The notes under the pieces are model-generated. The model was not told the DNA's origin. It worked only from the letters and a program-made list of their open reading frames with translations, and did no database searches. Positions 26,801 through 38,699 of a stretch of DNA of 64,000 nt are shown one piece after another. The position numbers and the translations under genes are program-made. Every line of letters begins with the position of its first letter. The first letter of the stretch is position 1. Source of the DNA: Seiridium cupressi (lineage: Eukaryota; Ascomycota; Sordariomycetes; Amphisphaeriales; Sporocadaceae); contig JARVKI010000038.1 in assembly GCA_036674765.1 (NCBI GenBank), positions 1 through 64,000 on the forward strand. The letters are read 5' to 3'.

Positions 26801-29800
26801 TTTTTTATTAATTTCCTTTTAAATTCTTTAAACGCTTATTATTTTATATAAGTCTATTAAAATAATAAATCTTTTTTAATTAAATTTATTAAAAAGCTTT
26901 TTATTTTTATAAAACTAAAAATAAATATTTTATAATAATTCGTTAATTTTAAAAAGAATTATATATTTATAATATTTTAAAGCGTCGGTTATTTTTCATT
27001 ATTATTACTTTAAAATCTTTTATTCGGATTTCTTTTTAAAATATTACGTATTTTATAAAAATAACTTTTTATTAATAAAATTTACTTTTTTTAAGTTTAT
27101 TTAAAAAATTCGCTTTTTATAGGTTTTTAAATATTATTATAACATATTATTTATATTTTTCGACCGTATTCGAAAATACAAATTTATTATTATAAATTTA
27201 TTTAAAAAGTCTTTTAATATTATATTAATTATATTTTAAAAATTTATAAATACGTTAATAAGTTTAAAAGTTGTCATTAATTATTTAAAATATTTATATT
27301 TATTATAAAATATTATTTTTAATTTATCGCTTTTTTAATTTTAATTAATTTATATACGTTAAATAAATTTAAGGTTATAAATTATTTAATACCGTGTAAT
27401 TTATTTCGTAAATTTTAATTAATAATAAAAGGTATTTATTTTTAATCGTAATTTCGTTAAGTTTTTAATAAATTAATATAAAGCTTTTATTTAAGCTTTT
27501 TATTTTTATTTTTTTAATATATTAAATATTAAATATTTATAAATAAAATTTATTTCTTTATTTATTTTTTAATTATATATTATTAAAATATTCCTTAAAT
27601 ATATTTTTATATTATAATTATATTAAATAAATAAATATAAAATTATATTTATACCTTTTTTTAAAAGTATTTCGTAATCGAACTTTATATATATTAATAA
27701 TTTTATATTTAATTTTTATTAACTAAATTATTAACATTTTTATATTTTTCTAGTATTTTATATATAAGTTTTAGTTTAATATTTTCAATTTTAACGTAAA
27801 ATTTAAATATTTTAATATTATTTAAAAAAAAAGTTTTATTAAGCGTTATTTAAAGGTTAAATCTTTTTTAGCGTATTTTATTAAAATTAACTTATATTTT
27901 AATTAATTTAAAGATTATTCGCTCGTAATTAAGATATTTTTAAGACTAAATCGTAATTTATAATTTTTATAATATTGTACGTATATCTTTTATTAAAGTT
28001 TTAAATATAAAATTAAATATATGTAGTTTTTATATTAACGATTTCGTTATTATTATACGTTATTAATTTTAAATTTATAATTTTAAATTAATAAAACGTT
28101 TTATTTTTATTTTTATAATATTTAATATTTATTAACGATTTATAATAAAATAAAAATTTTTAAACCTTTATATTAATTAAGGTTTTAATATTTTAATTTA
28201 TAATTTATATTTTAATTATAAAGTAATTATGTACTTTTATTTTTATAATATATAAAGATTTAATATTTAACCGTTATTATTTTATTATATACGGTTTTAT
28301 TCGTTTCCTAAACGTTTATCGTATTAGTTATATCGTTATTACTCTTTTTTAATTTCAGCTTTTTAATAAGTAAAAGCGTAATTTATATATAGTTTTTTTT
28401 TAGTTTTAATATATTAAGCGTTTATTGTATTTTCGTTTGTAAACTTCCCGTTTTATTTTTAATTTTATAAAAATTCGTAATATCGCCGGGGTAAAAGGTA
28501 TTAATCTTTTATTCTGTCGTTATATTTAAATTTAATTTATCGTTTTATAAATCCGTAATCTAACTTTTTTATTACGTCGTTTTTCGAACGCTTTTTAAAT
28601 TAATTCGTCGGGGTTATTTTTCTTTTTTTCTTATTAATATAATAAAAATATTAAAATATAATAAAAGGGATTTTAATTAAATTAAAATTCGTCCCGCTTT
28701 ATTATATTTTTTAATTTACTTTTAAATTAAGCTTTTTTTATTAATATAAATTAGGTATCCGTTAATTTTATATTAATTTTACGTTCGTAATTTTTATAAA
28801 TTACTAATAATTACCGCGTATTTTTAAAGATTTTTATAAGTAATAATAACGTTTTTTATTTATTTATTTTATTTATAATATTCCGATAAAATTTAATTTT
28901 AATTTTTTACGAAAAAATCTGTTTTTTACTTTTTTTTAAAATATCGGTTATATAATCGGTTAATATAATTGATTTATAATATATTTATATATTTTAAATA
29001 TTTAATTCTTAATTAAACGCTATTTTTAAATATTATATTAAAGGTATAAGCTTTTTTAAATTTAGTTTTATAATAGTTTTTATTAAAATATTTCTAAATT
29101 TTAAAGTATTATAAAATAACTTTTTAAAAATAATTATTACTTTAAAGTCGTTTTAACATTTTATTAAATCGTCGTTTTATAATAAGAATTTTACTAGTTT
29201 TTTCGCTAATTAATTATAATTTGAACACTTTAGCTTAATTTAAGTTTTCGTTTTTTTATTATTATTTTATATAACGGATAATAATTTAGTTCCGGTTAAA
29301 TTCGTTTCCGTTTTTGTTAAAATAAATAAAATACTCGTAAATATTAATTCGTCGTTGTACGGGATTTTTATTATTATTACGATAATTTTAATAATTAGTA
29401 TTATAAAGTATTATTTTACTCCGTTTTTATTTAATTTATATATTTAATATTAATCATTATAATATATTATTTAAAATAAATTATCGTATTTAATTAATAT
29501 CTTTATAATAAAGTTAAATTATCGTTTTTTTTCGGAATTAGTTTAAATAATTATTCCTTTTTAAACGAATAATATTCGTTAGTAAAATATTTTATTTTTT
29601 TATAATTATAATATATTATTAACTTTTTATCGTATTTATTATTTGTTTGTTTTATCGCGTTATAATTTATAAGTTTATTATATTTTTTACAAAACGTTTT
29701 TCCGTATTATTCGTTTTTAAGCGTTATTAATTATTTTAACGTAATCGGTTAATATTAATTTAAAGTTATATTTACGTATTAATTTATAATTTTTCTAATT

Positions 29801-29844
29801 ATCCTCTTTTTTTAAATTATTTTTCGTATATACGGTTATTAATT
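23866..29844 (-). mobile_element. element Y copy 2, left part (3' LTR, pol, gag 3' part)
   Basis: The left LTR is about 23,866-24,330; its partner is at 38,228-38,690. The pol region (about 25,170-28,400) aligns with Y copy 1 but has lost even the YLDD block, near 27,170-27,200. On the minus strand at about 29,560-29,625 lies the fossil of a CCHC zinc knuckle in which all four metal ligands read as Tyr. That places the 3' part of gag here. The remainder of gag continues at 37.45 kb beyond the nested element X. TSD and exact LTR ends are blurred by mutation. Confidence 0.7.
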
Positions 29845-32800
29845 TTAATAATTATTATAGTTTTATATATTAATGATTTAATATATTATTATTATATAAA
29901 AAAGAAAGGAGGAAATTAAGTTTTAAATTAGTATAACGGCTTTTTATAAGCGCCGTGCCGCTAGCGCTTTAATGGTGTCTTAATGCCGTAATAGTAACCC
30001 CGCCTTTTAAACCGCAATTAACCGTAATTATAGCTGTAAAGCACTGCCTTATTTTATATACTCGCTGATTATAGTCGTATATAGGTTGTCTGGCCCGCGT
30101 ATAGCTGCTTATAGTTGCGAGATGTTTAGGCCAGCGGGTGGGGCGGCCCGTACCGTTAACGTCCCGGTTAACCCGTGTATTCGTGCTCCTATCGTCCCGG
30201 GGCCTGGTTTAGCTAATTTTAAAAATCCGAAAAATAAATACGGTTTTTTATTATTATAACTCTTTTTTGTTATAGTTATATTATTATTATACCTATATAA
30301 CGCTTTTTTAATTATACCGTAATGTTATTTTTTCGCTATTAATTATATTTGCTTTTTACAATCCTAGCCCCTTTTTTAGCGATAGCGATAATGATAGCGA
30401 TGTTTTTATTAATCCCCGTCTTGTTAGCGACGAGGAGCCGTAGCCTACCCACGCCTAGGTAATAGAGGTTATAGGTCGTACCTGCGATAATAAGGAGAAT
30501 TTTTATATGTATTACTTACAGACCTACTTAAAGCAGTTTAAGACCGCCGTCGCCGGGGCGACACCCTCCGGGTTGGCCTTTAAGCTATTCGAGATCTCGT
30601 GTCGCTTTATCGCAACTTCCGTTTTTTATAAGTAATATAAGAAGCGTAAGGATTTATGTAAGCCGGTAATTTTGTTACTTTAGGATCGTATTTTACCTTG
30701 CTAACGCTATTTAAACGGCTGCGATTATAACCGGCGATATTATCGATTTAATCGCCCTTTTCGATTACGCCCGTACTTTTTAGCGTTTAATAAGTCGCGA
30801 GGATTAGGAGTATGGCCTGGCCGTAAGTCGCTACGGCGACGACGGTAAACTAGAGATGTTTTAAGAGGCATTTAACCGCGTCGCCGTAACTAGCGTTATA
30901 ATCGAGCTTATAGCCGCCTTCGAGGTTATTAAAAAAAGCTGTTATATTAAGCACGGTTTAACCGCCGTTAAAAAAAACTGGGATATAAATAGAAACGGTA
31001 TCGTAACGCTTTAAAATCGTGGTTAATTACCTTACGTTTAGAAAAATGCTTATAACGTATTTTTAAAGACCTGGGAGGGTAATAACGTCTTTCGTTCCCT
31101 TCGCCCCCGCCGCGCTTATAAGATCCCCGCCTAAAAGGTCGAGGTTATTATAAGTTCTTATAAGGTTAAACGCGTTTAGGTGGCGTTCCGTTAACGTTTT
31201 AACGTTTTATTTTTTTAATTGTGTTTAAAGGGTAGCGACCAGGGTTATACTACCTAAAAGAACGTTAAGCGCAACTTCTTTTATCGCGTTCGTGGCGCTA
31301 TTCGCGCCGAGACAGTCGAATTTAAGTAAGTAGATAAGGATTATAACCGGGAACTAGACCGTGTTTCTATTATCGTTTAGGCGTCCCCCTGGCGCGGCGA
31401 CGAGCTGGGCTAGTTGGTATAACGCGACTTTTCCTCGGAGGTCGAAATAATGGGTTTAATTCTTATAACTTATCGTTATGTTAATATCGTCCCTTTAGCG
31501 TCTTTTAGCCGTATCCGTTTTTTTTTAATAATAATTTATCGTTTTTTAATCCTGGTTTATTATGGTTTTTATAATTTAGCCGGTATATCGTTTTAATTTT
31601 TAGCTTATATGCTTTATAATTTATTTAACCGGCGTGCTATCGTAGTTTTAATGTGTCGCCGTTATATTTTTGTATTTTTATTTCTTAATCGCCCCCGGGA
31701 CCCCGCCTCGTCCCGAGGTTAATAAGAATTAAAATAATTATTTTATATCCGTTTTATTTAAAGTGAATATTACCGTTAATTCTTTTATCGGCTCGCTTAA
31801 ATCCTGGCGTTATAGCGCCTTTTCGCCTTTATTCCGCGTTTATTATTTTATTAAAGCCAAGTTAATAGGCCTGGTTTTATTAATAAAGACCGGTAGAACT
31901 TTTTAATCGTATCGTTGTATTTTTTTAAATACTCGGCCGGTTTTTAAAAAGGTTTATAAAAGTATAATTATTTAATTTTATATTTTAAACCGCCGGAGCG
32001 GAGGCGGGAGCTTAATATCTTTTCGAAGTGCTACTCCTTTTTTTCGGTATTAGGGTCGCTTTTATCCGCTATTAAAGCGTTTATAATACGCCGGTTAAAC
32101 GCTTTATTAATTAAAGCCTAACCTAAGAAGCTATTTTTATAACGTTAAATTAAGGAAACGTAAAAAATTAAAAAAATTTTATATATTAATAATAATTTTA
32201 TAGTTATAACTCGGTGGTAAATTTATAAAATTAAAAACGGGCTTATTTATTTATTATTTAATTTAATTAAAGGTTGGTTAAAGTTAATATTTTTAATATT
32301 AACTTATATAAAATTATTAACTTATAATAACGCGGTATTAAAACGGTATTTATCCGCGAAGTATATTTATCTTTTTTATAAATCGGTTAATAACGTTTTA
32401 ATTACGGTTAAAATACGGTTTATTTTATCCGTTATCGTTATAACGTTATAGAATTCTTATTATTATAAAGCGGTTTTTAAAGCGTCGCTTTAACGTACCG
32501 GCTCGGTTTTTATAAACGGGTTTTATTTATAATTCGCAAAAAAGGGGGAAATTCCCGTAAATTTAAATATTTAATTATTTATCGCGAATTCCGCTAACGG
32601 TAGCCAGTTAGCCTAGTCGTCTTAGTAAAACGTATAATAAGCCTTTAAGTATTACTTTATAAAGGCGTTAATTATCTTGGTTTAGCCGTTTAATTCCGGG
32701 TGAGCTATCGTAAATACGTGTAGTATAACGCCGAATCGCCGGTTAAATTCCTTTTAAAACGTCGAAACGAACTGGGTATTACGGTCCGAGACGATAATAG

Positions 32801-35800
32801 CCGGGGTCCCGTATAAGCGATATACCCTTATAATAAAAGTGTTTATAAGTATAATCGCTAATATATCGGGGATAGGGATAAAGTGGCGTATTTTCGTTAA
32901 GCGGTTTATTATTATTAATATATATTTATATACGACCCCGTTTTTTTTATAATCGGGTAATAAGCTTACGTAATTAATAAAAAGGTTTAATTAAAGGCGG
33001 AATAATATTAATAATAAGTTAAGGAAGCCCGGGGGGGTTATTTTAAATATTTTAGTTTATTAATATATATAATATTCTTTAACGAAAGTAGCTACGTTTT
33101 TAAATAATTAAAGCTAGAAATACGTCCGCCGGATAAGATTATACGTTTTATAACGCCTTAAGTGGCCGGCTGGCCTTAAACTGTATAAACGGTGTAAAAT
33201 TTAAAAGTGGAGCTTTTCGTTAAAGGGTATAAATAGGCGGTTTAAAACGTAAATACGGCTTTTACTTACTTTATAATCGGCTTTCGCGACTTGGAATTAG
33301 CGCTTTATTATAATAGGGAACCTCGCGGATAATTCCTTTATAAAAGATCTTAAAATGCGTTATATTAAGGGTAACGAGTCGTATACCCGCTGGATTAACG
33401 CATTTATCGGCTTTAATATATTTAAAGCGTATAGCGTGGTTTAGCGGTCTGGTAAGAGAAGGACTCGGGACTTATTTACCACTTTATCGTTGGTAAAATC
33501 GGACTTATTAGCCGGGGCGACGCTAAAGAGTCGGGATAATACGTTTAGGATAATAACGTATTTTTTAGGCTTATATACGATATAAAACTTAAAATTATTT
33601 AAAAATTTAAATTACTTAACTTAACGCTAGTTTAATAACTTTATAATAGTGAAATATTATAAGTTTTTATAATTTATAATAATTTTTATAGGTTTTTTTA
33701 TATTTTAAAATTTAAGGCGCTATTTTTTAAAAATTTTTATAATTACGAAGAGTTTTTTATTATAAATTTCGTAATTATACTCCGCGGGTATATATTTAAA
33801 TAAGAAAAAGGTTATTAAATAAAGGGTTTAATCGTTTTTTATTTAAGATAATACGCTTTTAAAGGCTTAATCCGACGTATTAACTTTTAATGTAATAAAT
33901 TGTTAAGGGTCGTAATATATTAAAACCAAGGCCGATATAAAAGCGTTTTTAAGCCGTTAAAAGGCTATTATAACGTTTTTTAAAAGTAAACCCGGTTATT
34001 TTAACTAAGATATTAATATTATTAATAATTTAATTATTAAAGAAAACCTTTTAATAAATCGACGGTAATAATTCGTAAAATTAACGAAACGTTAAAGGTT
34101 TTTTAAGTTTTAAAAAGGCTTTTAGCCTGTAATAATTAAGATTTTATCGGGGTTTATTTTAATATTAAACGTGGATATAATAAGGCTTAAGTATTTTGTT
34201 TCCGTAATTTCGAACTCGCATTTTCGGATATTTATAATTAGGCCTGCGTTTATAAGCCTTTAAATTATATCGGTAACGTAACGCTTATAATCCTTTTTTA
34301 ACCTATTATAAATAAGTATATTATCGAGGTAAACGGTGGTATATTTATTAAGTACGTCGAATAAAGCGTGGTTTATATAATATTAAAACGAGTTAAACGC
34401 ATTTATTATATTAAAATTCGCAATTAAATATTTAAATAAACTAAAACGGGTAATAAATATTATTTTTTACTTATTTTTAAGGGCGATTTATAAATTATTA
34501 AACGCGGCGGTAATATTAAGTTTAATAAAATATTTAGTTTTATAAAGAGCGTTTAACGTTTTTTAAATAAGTAGAATAAGGTATTGGTTTTTAACCGTAA
34601 CGTTATTTAACCCTTAATAATTAACGTAGATCCGGATATTACCCCCAGGCTTTTTTATTAATAATACCGGGGCCGTTACTTAAGATATACTCGCTTTAAT
34701 AAACCTTTTAAATAAATATTTATTAAAATACTTCCGGATAATAAGGAGCTTTTTCGGTAACATCGGTTTTGGGCGGTGATACGGCGGCGTTTTACCTGGG
34801 AATAATTCGATTTTATAATTTTAAAAACGGTGTAAAGGCAGCTGCCCGGCCTTTTTCGAGTTTTAAGCTTTTTATATATAACGTAACTAGTCGGGAAAAG
34901 CAGCTTATATTTTTCGTAGCGTAAATTACGGTTTTCCGTTTAAATATTTAGCGATATCCTTTTTTAAAACCCGCCGTAATTATAAGGCTTTTTTTATTTA
35001 GTCCTTAAAGGCTTAAAGGCGTATAAATATCTCGCTTATACTTTTTATAACGTTTTTAACGAGGATTTTCCGGAGTATTAACGACGGCGTTTAAGTGGCG
35101 ATTTTATTAAGTGTCTTATAAACTCGGAATTCCGGGTAGGCTTTTAATATATCTATTAAGGTAAAAAGCTTAATTATTAGTATCCGGTTTACGACCACGC
35201 CTTTTTGCCTTACTATTAGTTAAAAGCTAGGCGCGGCTAAGGATCGTATATTAACGGCGTCCCCGTTTTTAATTATATTTTACTAGCCCGGCGGTGCCTT
35301 TATTCGGGGGGCTTTTATTACCGAAACGCCTTTAATACGTATAAATCTTTTAGCTTAATTAATACGGGGATTATTTTATCGGAGTTATAAAAGGCTTAAA
35401 ATAACGTTTAGGTTATTTAGCGGTTATATTAATAGTTTAATATCTTTTATTAACGATTTTAAGCGGTGGCGTATCGTTATTAACTAAATAAAAGAGCCGG
35501 CTATTATTTTATCGGCTAGTTTAAGGTTTTATAATATCGGTAATATTTATAAAGGCAGGTTATATAAGCGTACGAATATATCGTTAACGAAACTTAAAGG
35601 CGAACAGTTTAAATTAACTATAATATTATATAATATCGCTACCGAATTAGTAATTAATACTTCGTAATTAAAGGAAAAATTAGTATTTAGGCCTATTAAA
35701 TATATATATAAATTTTTAGGGTTTTATTAAAAAATATAATATTTTTTTCGTTTACGACTTTAGGCGGAGGCTAAGTGTTTTCCGTTTTAGGTCCTTTTCC

Positions 35801-37446
35801 TTTTTTAGGGTAAGATATAATTTAATACCCCGGGCTTTTATAATATAAGTATAAGTTGCCGTCCCGGCGGCGTTTTTTTTCTTAATTTATTATCTTTTTT
35901 CGGGGTTGTATCGTAACCGCGTTAAGTTATATAAAGTCTGTTTTAAGCGATAGTTTTTAAGTGTTGTTCGGCTGGGTGGGGTAGGGCGTGCCGCTTTATA
36001 ATAAGTGTTTTGAGGGCGTAATACCATTTTGCGCTTTACGGAAGTTATTATTAGCGATATTATTAAAGAGTATGCGAAAAAGGTAAATTTAACTTATAAT
36101 ATTATTTATTTTAAGTCGTTTTATTACCGATATAAAGGCGTTTTAAAGCTTTTAATTAACCTTCCTCCGGAAATTCTTAACCCGAGTATAATTAGTTTAT
36201 TATAATTTATCGGTTAGCCGTTAAAAGCTAGTTATAAAATTAGCAAAGTTATTATTACGTTATTATAAGGCTTTAAATTTACGGTATATTTAAGCGAAAA
36301 CGTCGATAATTATATAAATAGGGTTTAAATATAAGAATAAATCGTTAACGTTACGTTATTTATACGCTTATTATTTAAAGTTATTAGTATTCGCGGCGAT
36401 ATCGTCGATTAATATTTTAATTTAAAAGTAGGCATCCCCCGCGAGGAATTATACCGCGTAAAGCAGCCGTAATATTAGCGTACTAAAGGCATATTAGTTA
36501 ATAGCTAATTTAACGCGTATAAAAAACCGTTAATTAATATAGTCCTCTTAGCGTATCCGTAGCGATGCGGCTTCCCCCCGGAATATTAACGGCTTGGCTC
36601 TTTTAGGTTTCGGCGCGTATATAAGGTAATTCCGGCATATTATATCTGCCGCAAAAAAGGTATTATAAAGGTTCGCCGTCCGTATTAATTATGCCTACGG
36701 GGTTAAAAGTTAAATAATCGGGGTTAAGACGCCGGCGTAAAGCCGTTAAATTTCTTATTTTAAAAAACGGATTATTTATTATCGTACGCCGGCTAATTTT
36801 TACCTTTTTTAAAATTAGGTAATTACGTCGTTATAACGGTTCGCGATTATTTAAAGGATTTAAGATATTAACGGGGTAGCTTTATCGGCCGATTCTTTGA
36901 AAAGTTGGAATAAAAGGGCGAAATTCCCTTATACGTCCTTTATTAGTATAATAAGGGCTGGGACGAACGCGGTAACGAAGTCAGCCGCGGTGCCCTGGCG
37001 TAGGGGTGCCGAAATAGGCTCGCTATTTAGGCTGGTAGGAGTGGTGGCGCTAGTGGCGCTCGGGTTATACGATATATCGGGGACGGGAAGGTGATTATAA
37101 CCTTTTGGGTTCTGAGTGTTCTGGGAGGATATGGCTGTAATTAATATTTTGGTTGTAGGAGTTTTTTTGGGGTTTTACGGGGCTAGATTTAAGAGGTTTC
37201 GGTGGCGATATAGGACCGTTTTGGGGCTAGGTAAGGGTTAAAACAGATATATAAGCTTAGTGTTTTTTAAGGTACCCTTATTTTTTAAAGGTGTAATAAA
37301 CTATTACGGTTTTATATATTAGTGATTTAGTATATTATTATTATACGAAGAAAAAAGGAGGAAACTAAGTTTTAAATTAGTGTAACGGCTTTTTATAAGC
37401 GCTGTGCTGTTAGCGCCTTAATGGCGTTTTGGTGCCGTGATAATAA
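29845..37446 (-). mobile_element. element X copy B, nested Ty3/Gypsy retrotransposon
   Basis: This copy of about 7.6 kb is flanked by short LTRs (about 29,845-29,995 and 37,292-37,446, roughly 150 bp). In coding orientation the LTR contains a TATA-like TTATAAAAAG (plus-strand 37,390-37,400) and ends in TTATTACA. Minus-strand blocks: reverse transcriptase LDNILIYN preceded by KYTTVY (about 34,300-34,365; the second Asp of the YxDD box has become Asn), and integrase with an AHPELNG block followed by KIINAFIK (about 32,610-32,715). Stops interrupt every frame. Several stretches, such as 30.4-30.6, 31.25-31.45 and 36.4-37.25 kb, keep near-normal composition. This copy is therefore younger or less mutated than copy A. 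The 65-codon frame at 36,897-37,094 lies across leader sequence and is not a gene. Confidence 0.8.
30068..31460 (+). pseudogene. antisense ORF remnant of element X, copy B
   Basis: Downstream of the integrase, on the strand opposite to pol, one can follow a plus-strand coding frame through most of 30,370-31,210. Stops are almost only TAG/TAA at positions expected for Gln or Trp. Landmarks in order: YRLSGPRIAAYSC (about 30,080), KNPKNKYG (about 30,225), an acidic SDSDNDSD (about 30,380), KENFYMYYLQTYLKQF (about 30,500), TGDIIDLIALFDYARTF (about 30,730), RYGDDGKLEMF (about 30,830) and HGLTAVKKNWD (about 30,960). The same frame is preserved in copy A, so it was a real ORF of the ancestral element. 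No family is recognised. Antisense ORFs between integrase and 3' LTR are known from some plant Ty3/Gypsy elements. Confidence 0.5.
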
Positions 37447-38690
37447 TGTTTTAATATAAATATTAAAGTCTTTTAACCGATTTTCCTTAATAATTTTATC
37501 TTTAATATTTTCTTTAAATCCTGCGTAGAAAAGCGTTATAAAGGTTTTATTTAATTTTAAAAGCGATTTATTTAAATTCCGATATATATTTAATTATAAA
37601 ATTCTTTTATTTAAATTATATAAGCTTTTTTTATTATACGGACTTCGTTTAAATTATTAAAAATAGCTTTAAAGCGTCGCTTAAATTTATTATAATTAAT
37701 AAAAACTTTTTTAGTTTTTTCGGTTTTATCGTTTTCGTTATTATTAAAATAATTTTTTATAATTAATTCGAACTATTTAAAAGCGTCGTTTTTTAAGAAT
37801 TTTATAACGTATAATATTTTATTAAAGTTATTATTAATATTATTCTATAAAAGCGTAAATATACTTTTATTTAAGTGAAGAATTTTTAAACGTTATTATC
37901 TTTACCGTTATAAACTTATAATATTAATATTTTATAATTAATTTTATTAGCGATAAATACCGTAATAAAAATTATTATAATTTACTTTATAAATTATTAA
38001 TTATTAATATAAACGCCGTTATAAGCTTATTAAAGGTTATTTAATTATATTATTAATTTTTATTTTTATTTTTATATTTATTATATTATACGTAAAACGT
38101 CGGGTTTATTAATTAATCGGGTTTTTAATATTATTTTCGTTAAAAGTTTAAAGTATTATTATCGTTTATAAAATAATATTTAATAATTTTTAAACCGGAA
38201 TACGTATTTAAATAAAAATAATTAAAATATAACGAATATATTATTATTAAAATAAATTTAAGGATAATATATTACTATTAAGTTTATATTAATAAAATAC
38301 GTAATATAAAATAAGAATATTAAAGTTTAATAAATAAAAATATAATCGTTAAAGTTTAATAAACTTTATTTATAAATAAATAAATATTTAAATTAATTAT
38401 TAAAGTAATAGTTATTTATATAATATTAAAAATTTTAATTTTTATTATATTTATTTATTATTTTATTAATATCGTTTAAATTATATAAATTATTATAAGA
38501 TTACAGGTAATTTTTATAAATTTATAATAATCCTTTATAAAATTCGCTTTTAAATTACGTTAAAAAATAATAATTTAATAATTTATTACGTAACCGTTTT
38601 ATTTTTACCCGGTATTTACTTATTTTACCCGATAATTATATTTAAATAAAGTTTTAAACCTTTTTATAAATTAAATTTATAATATTATAA
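37447..38690 (-). mobile_element. element Y copy 2, right part (gag 5' part and 5' LTR)
   Basis: Minus-strand reading near 37,480-37,545 gives FYAGFKENIKDKIIKENRL, a typical end of a Ty3/Gypsy gag capsid region, and further upstream a KRRFKAIFNNL block (about 37,660-37,700). The LTR follows at about 38,228-38,690 and matches 23,866-24,330. With the pol part on the other side of element X, this shows that X copy B was inserted into the gag gene of Y copy 2. Confidence 0.7.
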
Positions 38691-38699
38691 TTAATAATA

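Noticed and set aside
33436..33480. tRNA-like text (TTTAGCGGTCTGGTAAGAGAAGGACT) in element X copy B
   Set aside because: The D-arm does not pair and no acceptor stem closes. The aligned part of copy A shows it is ordinary pol sequence between RNase H and integrase on the minus strand.
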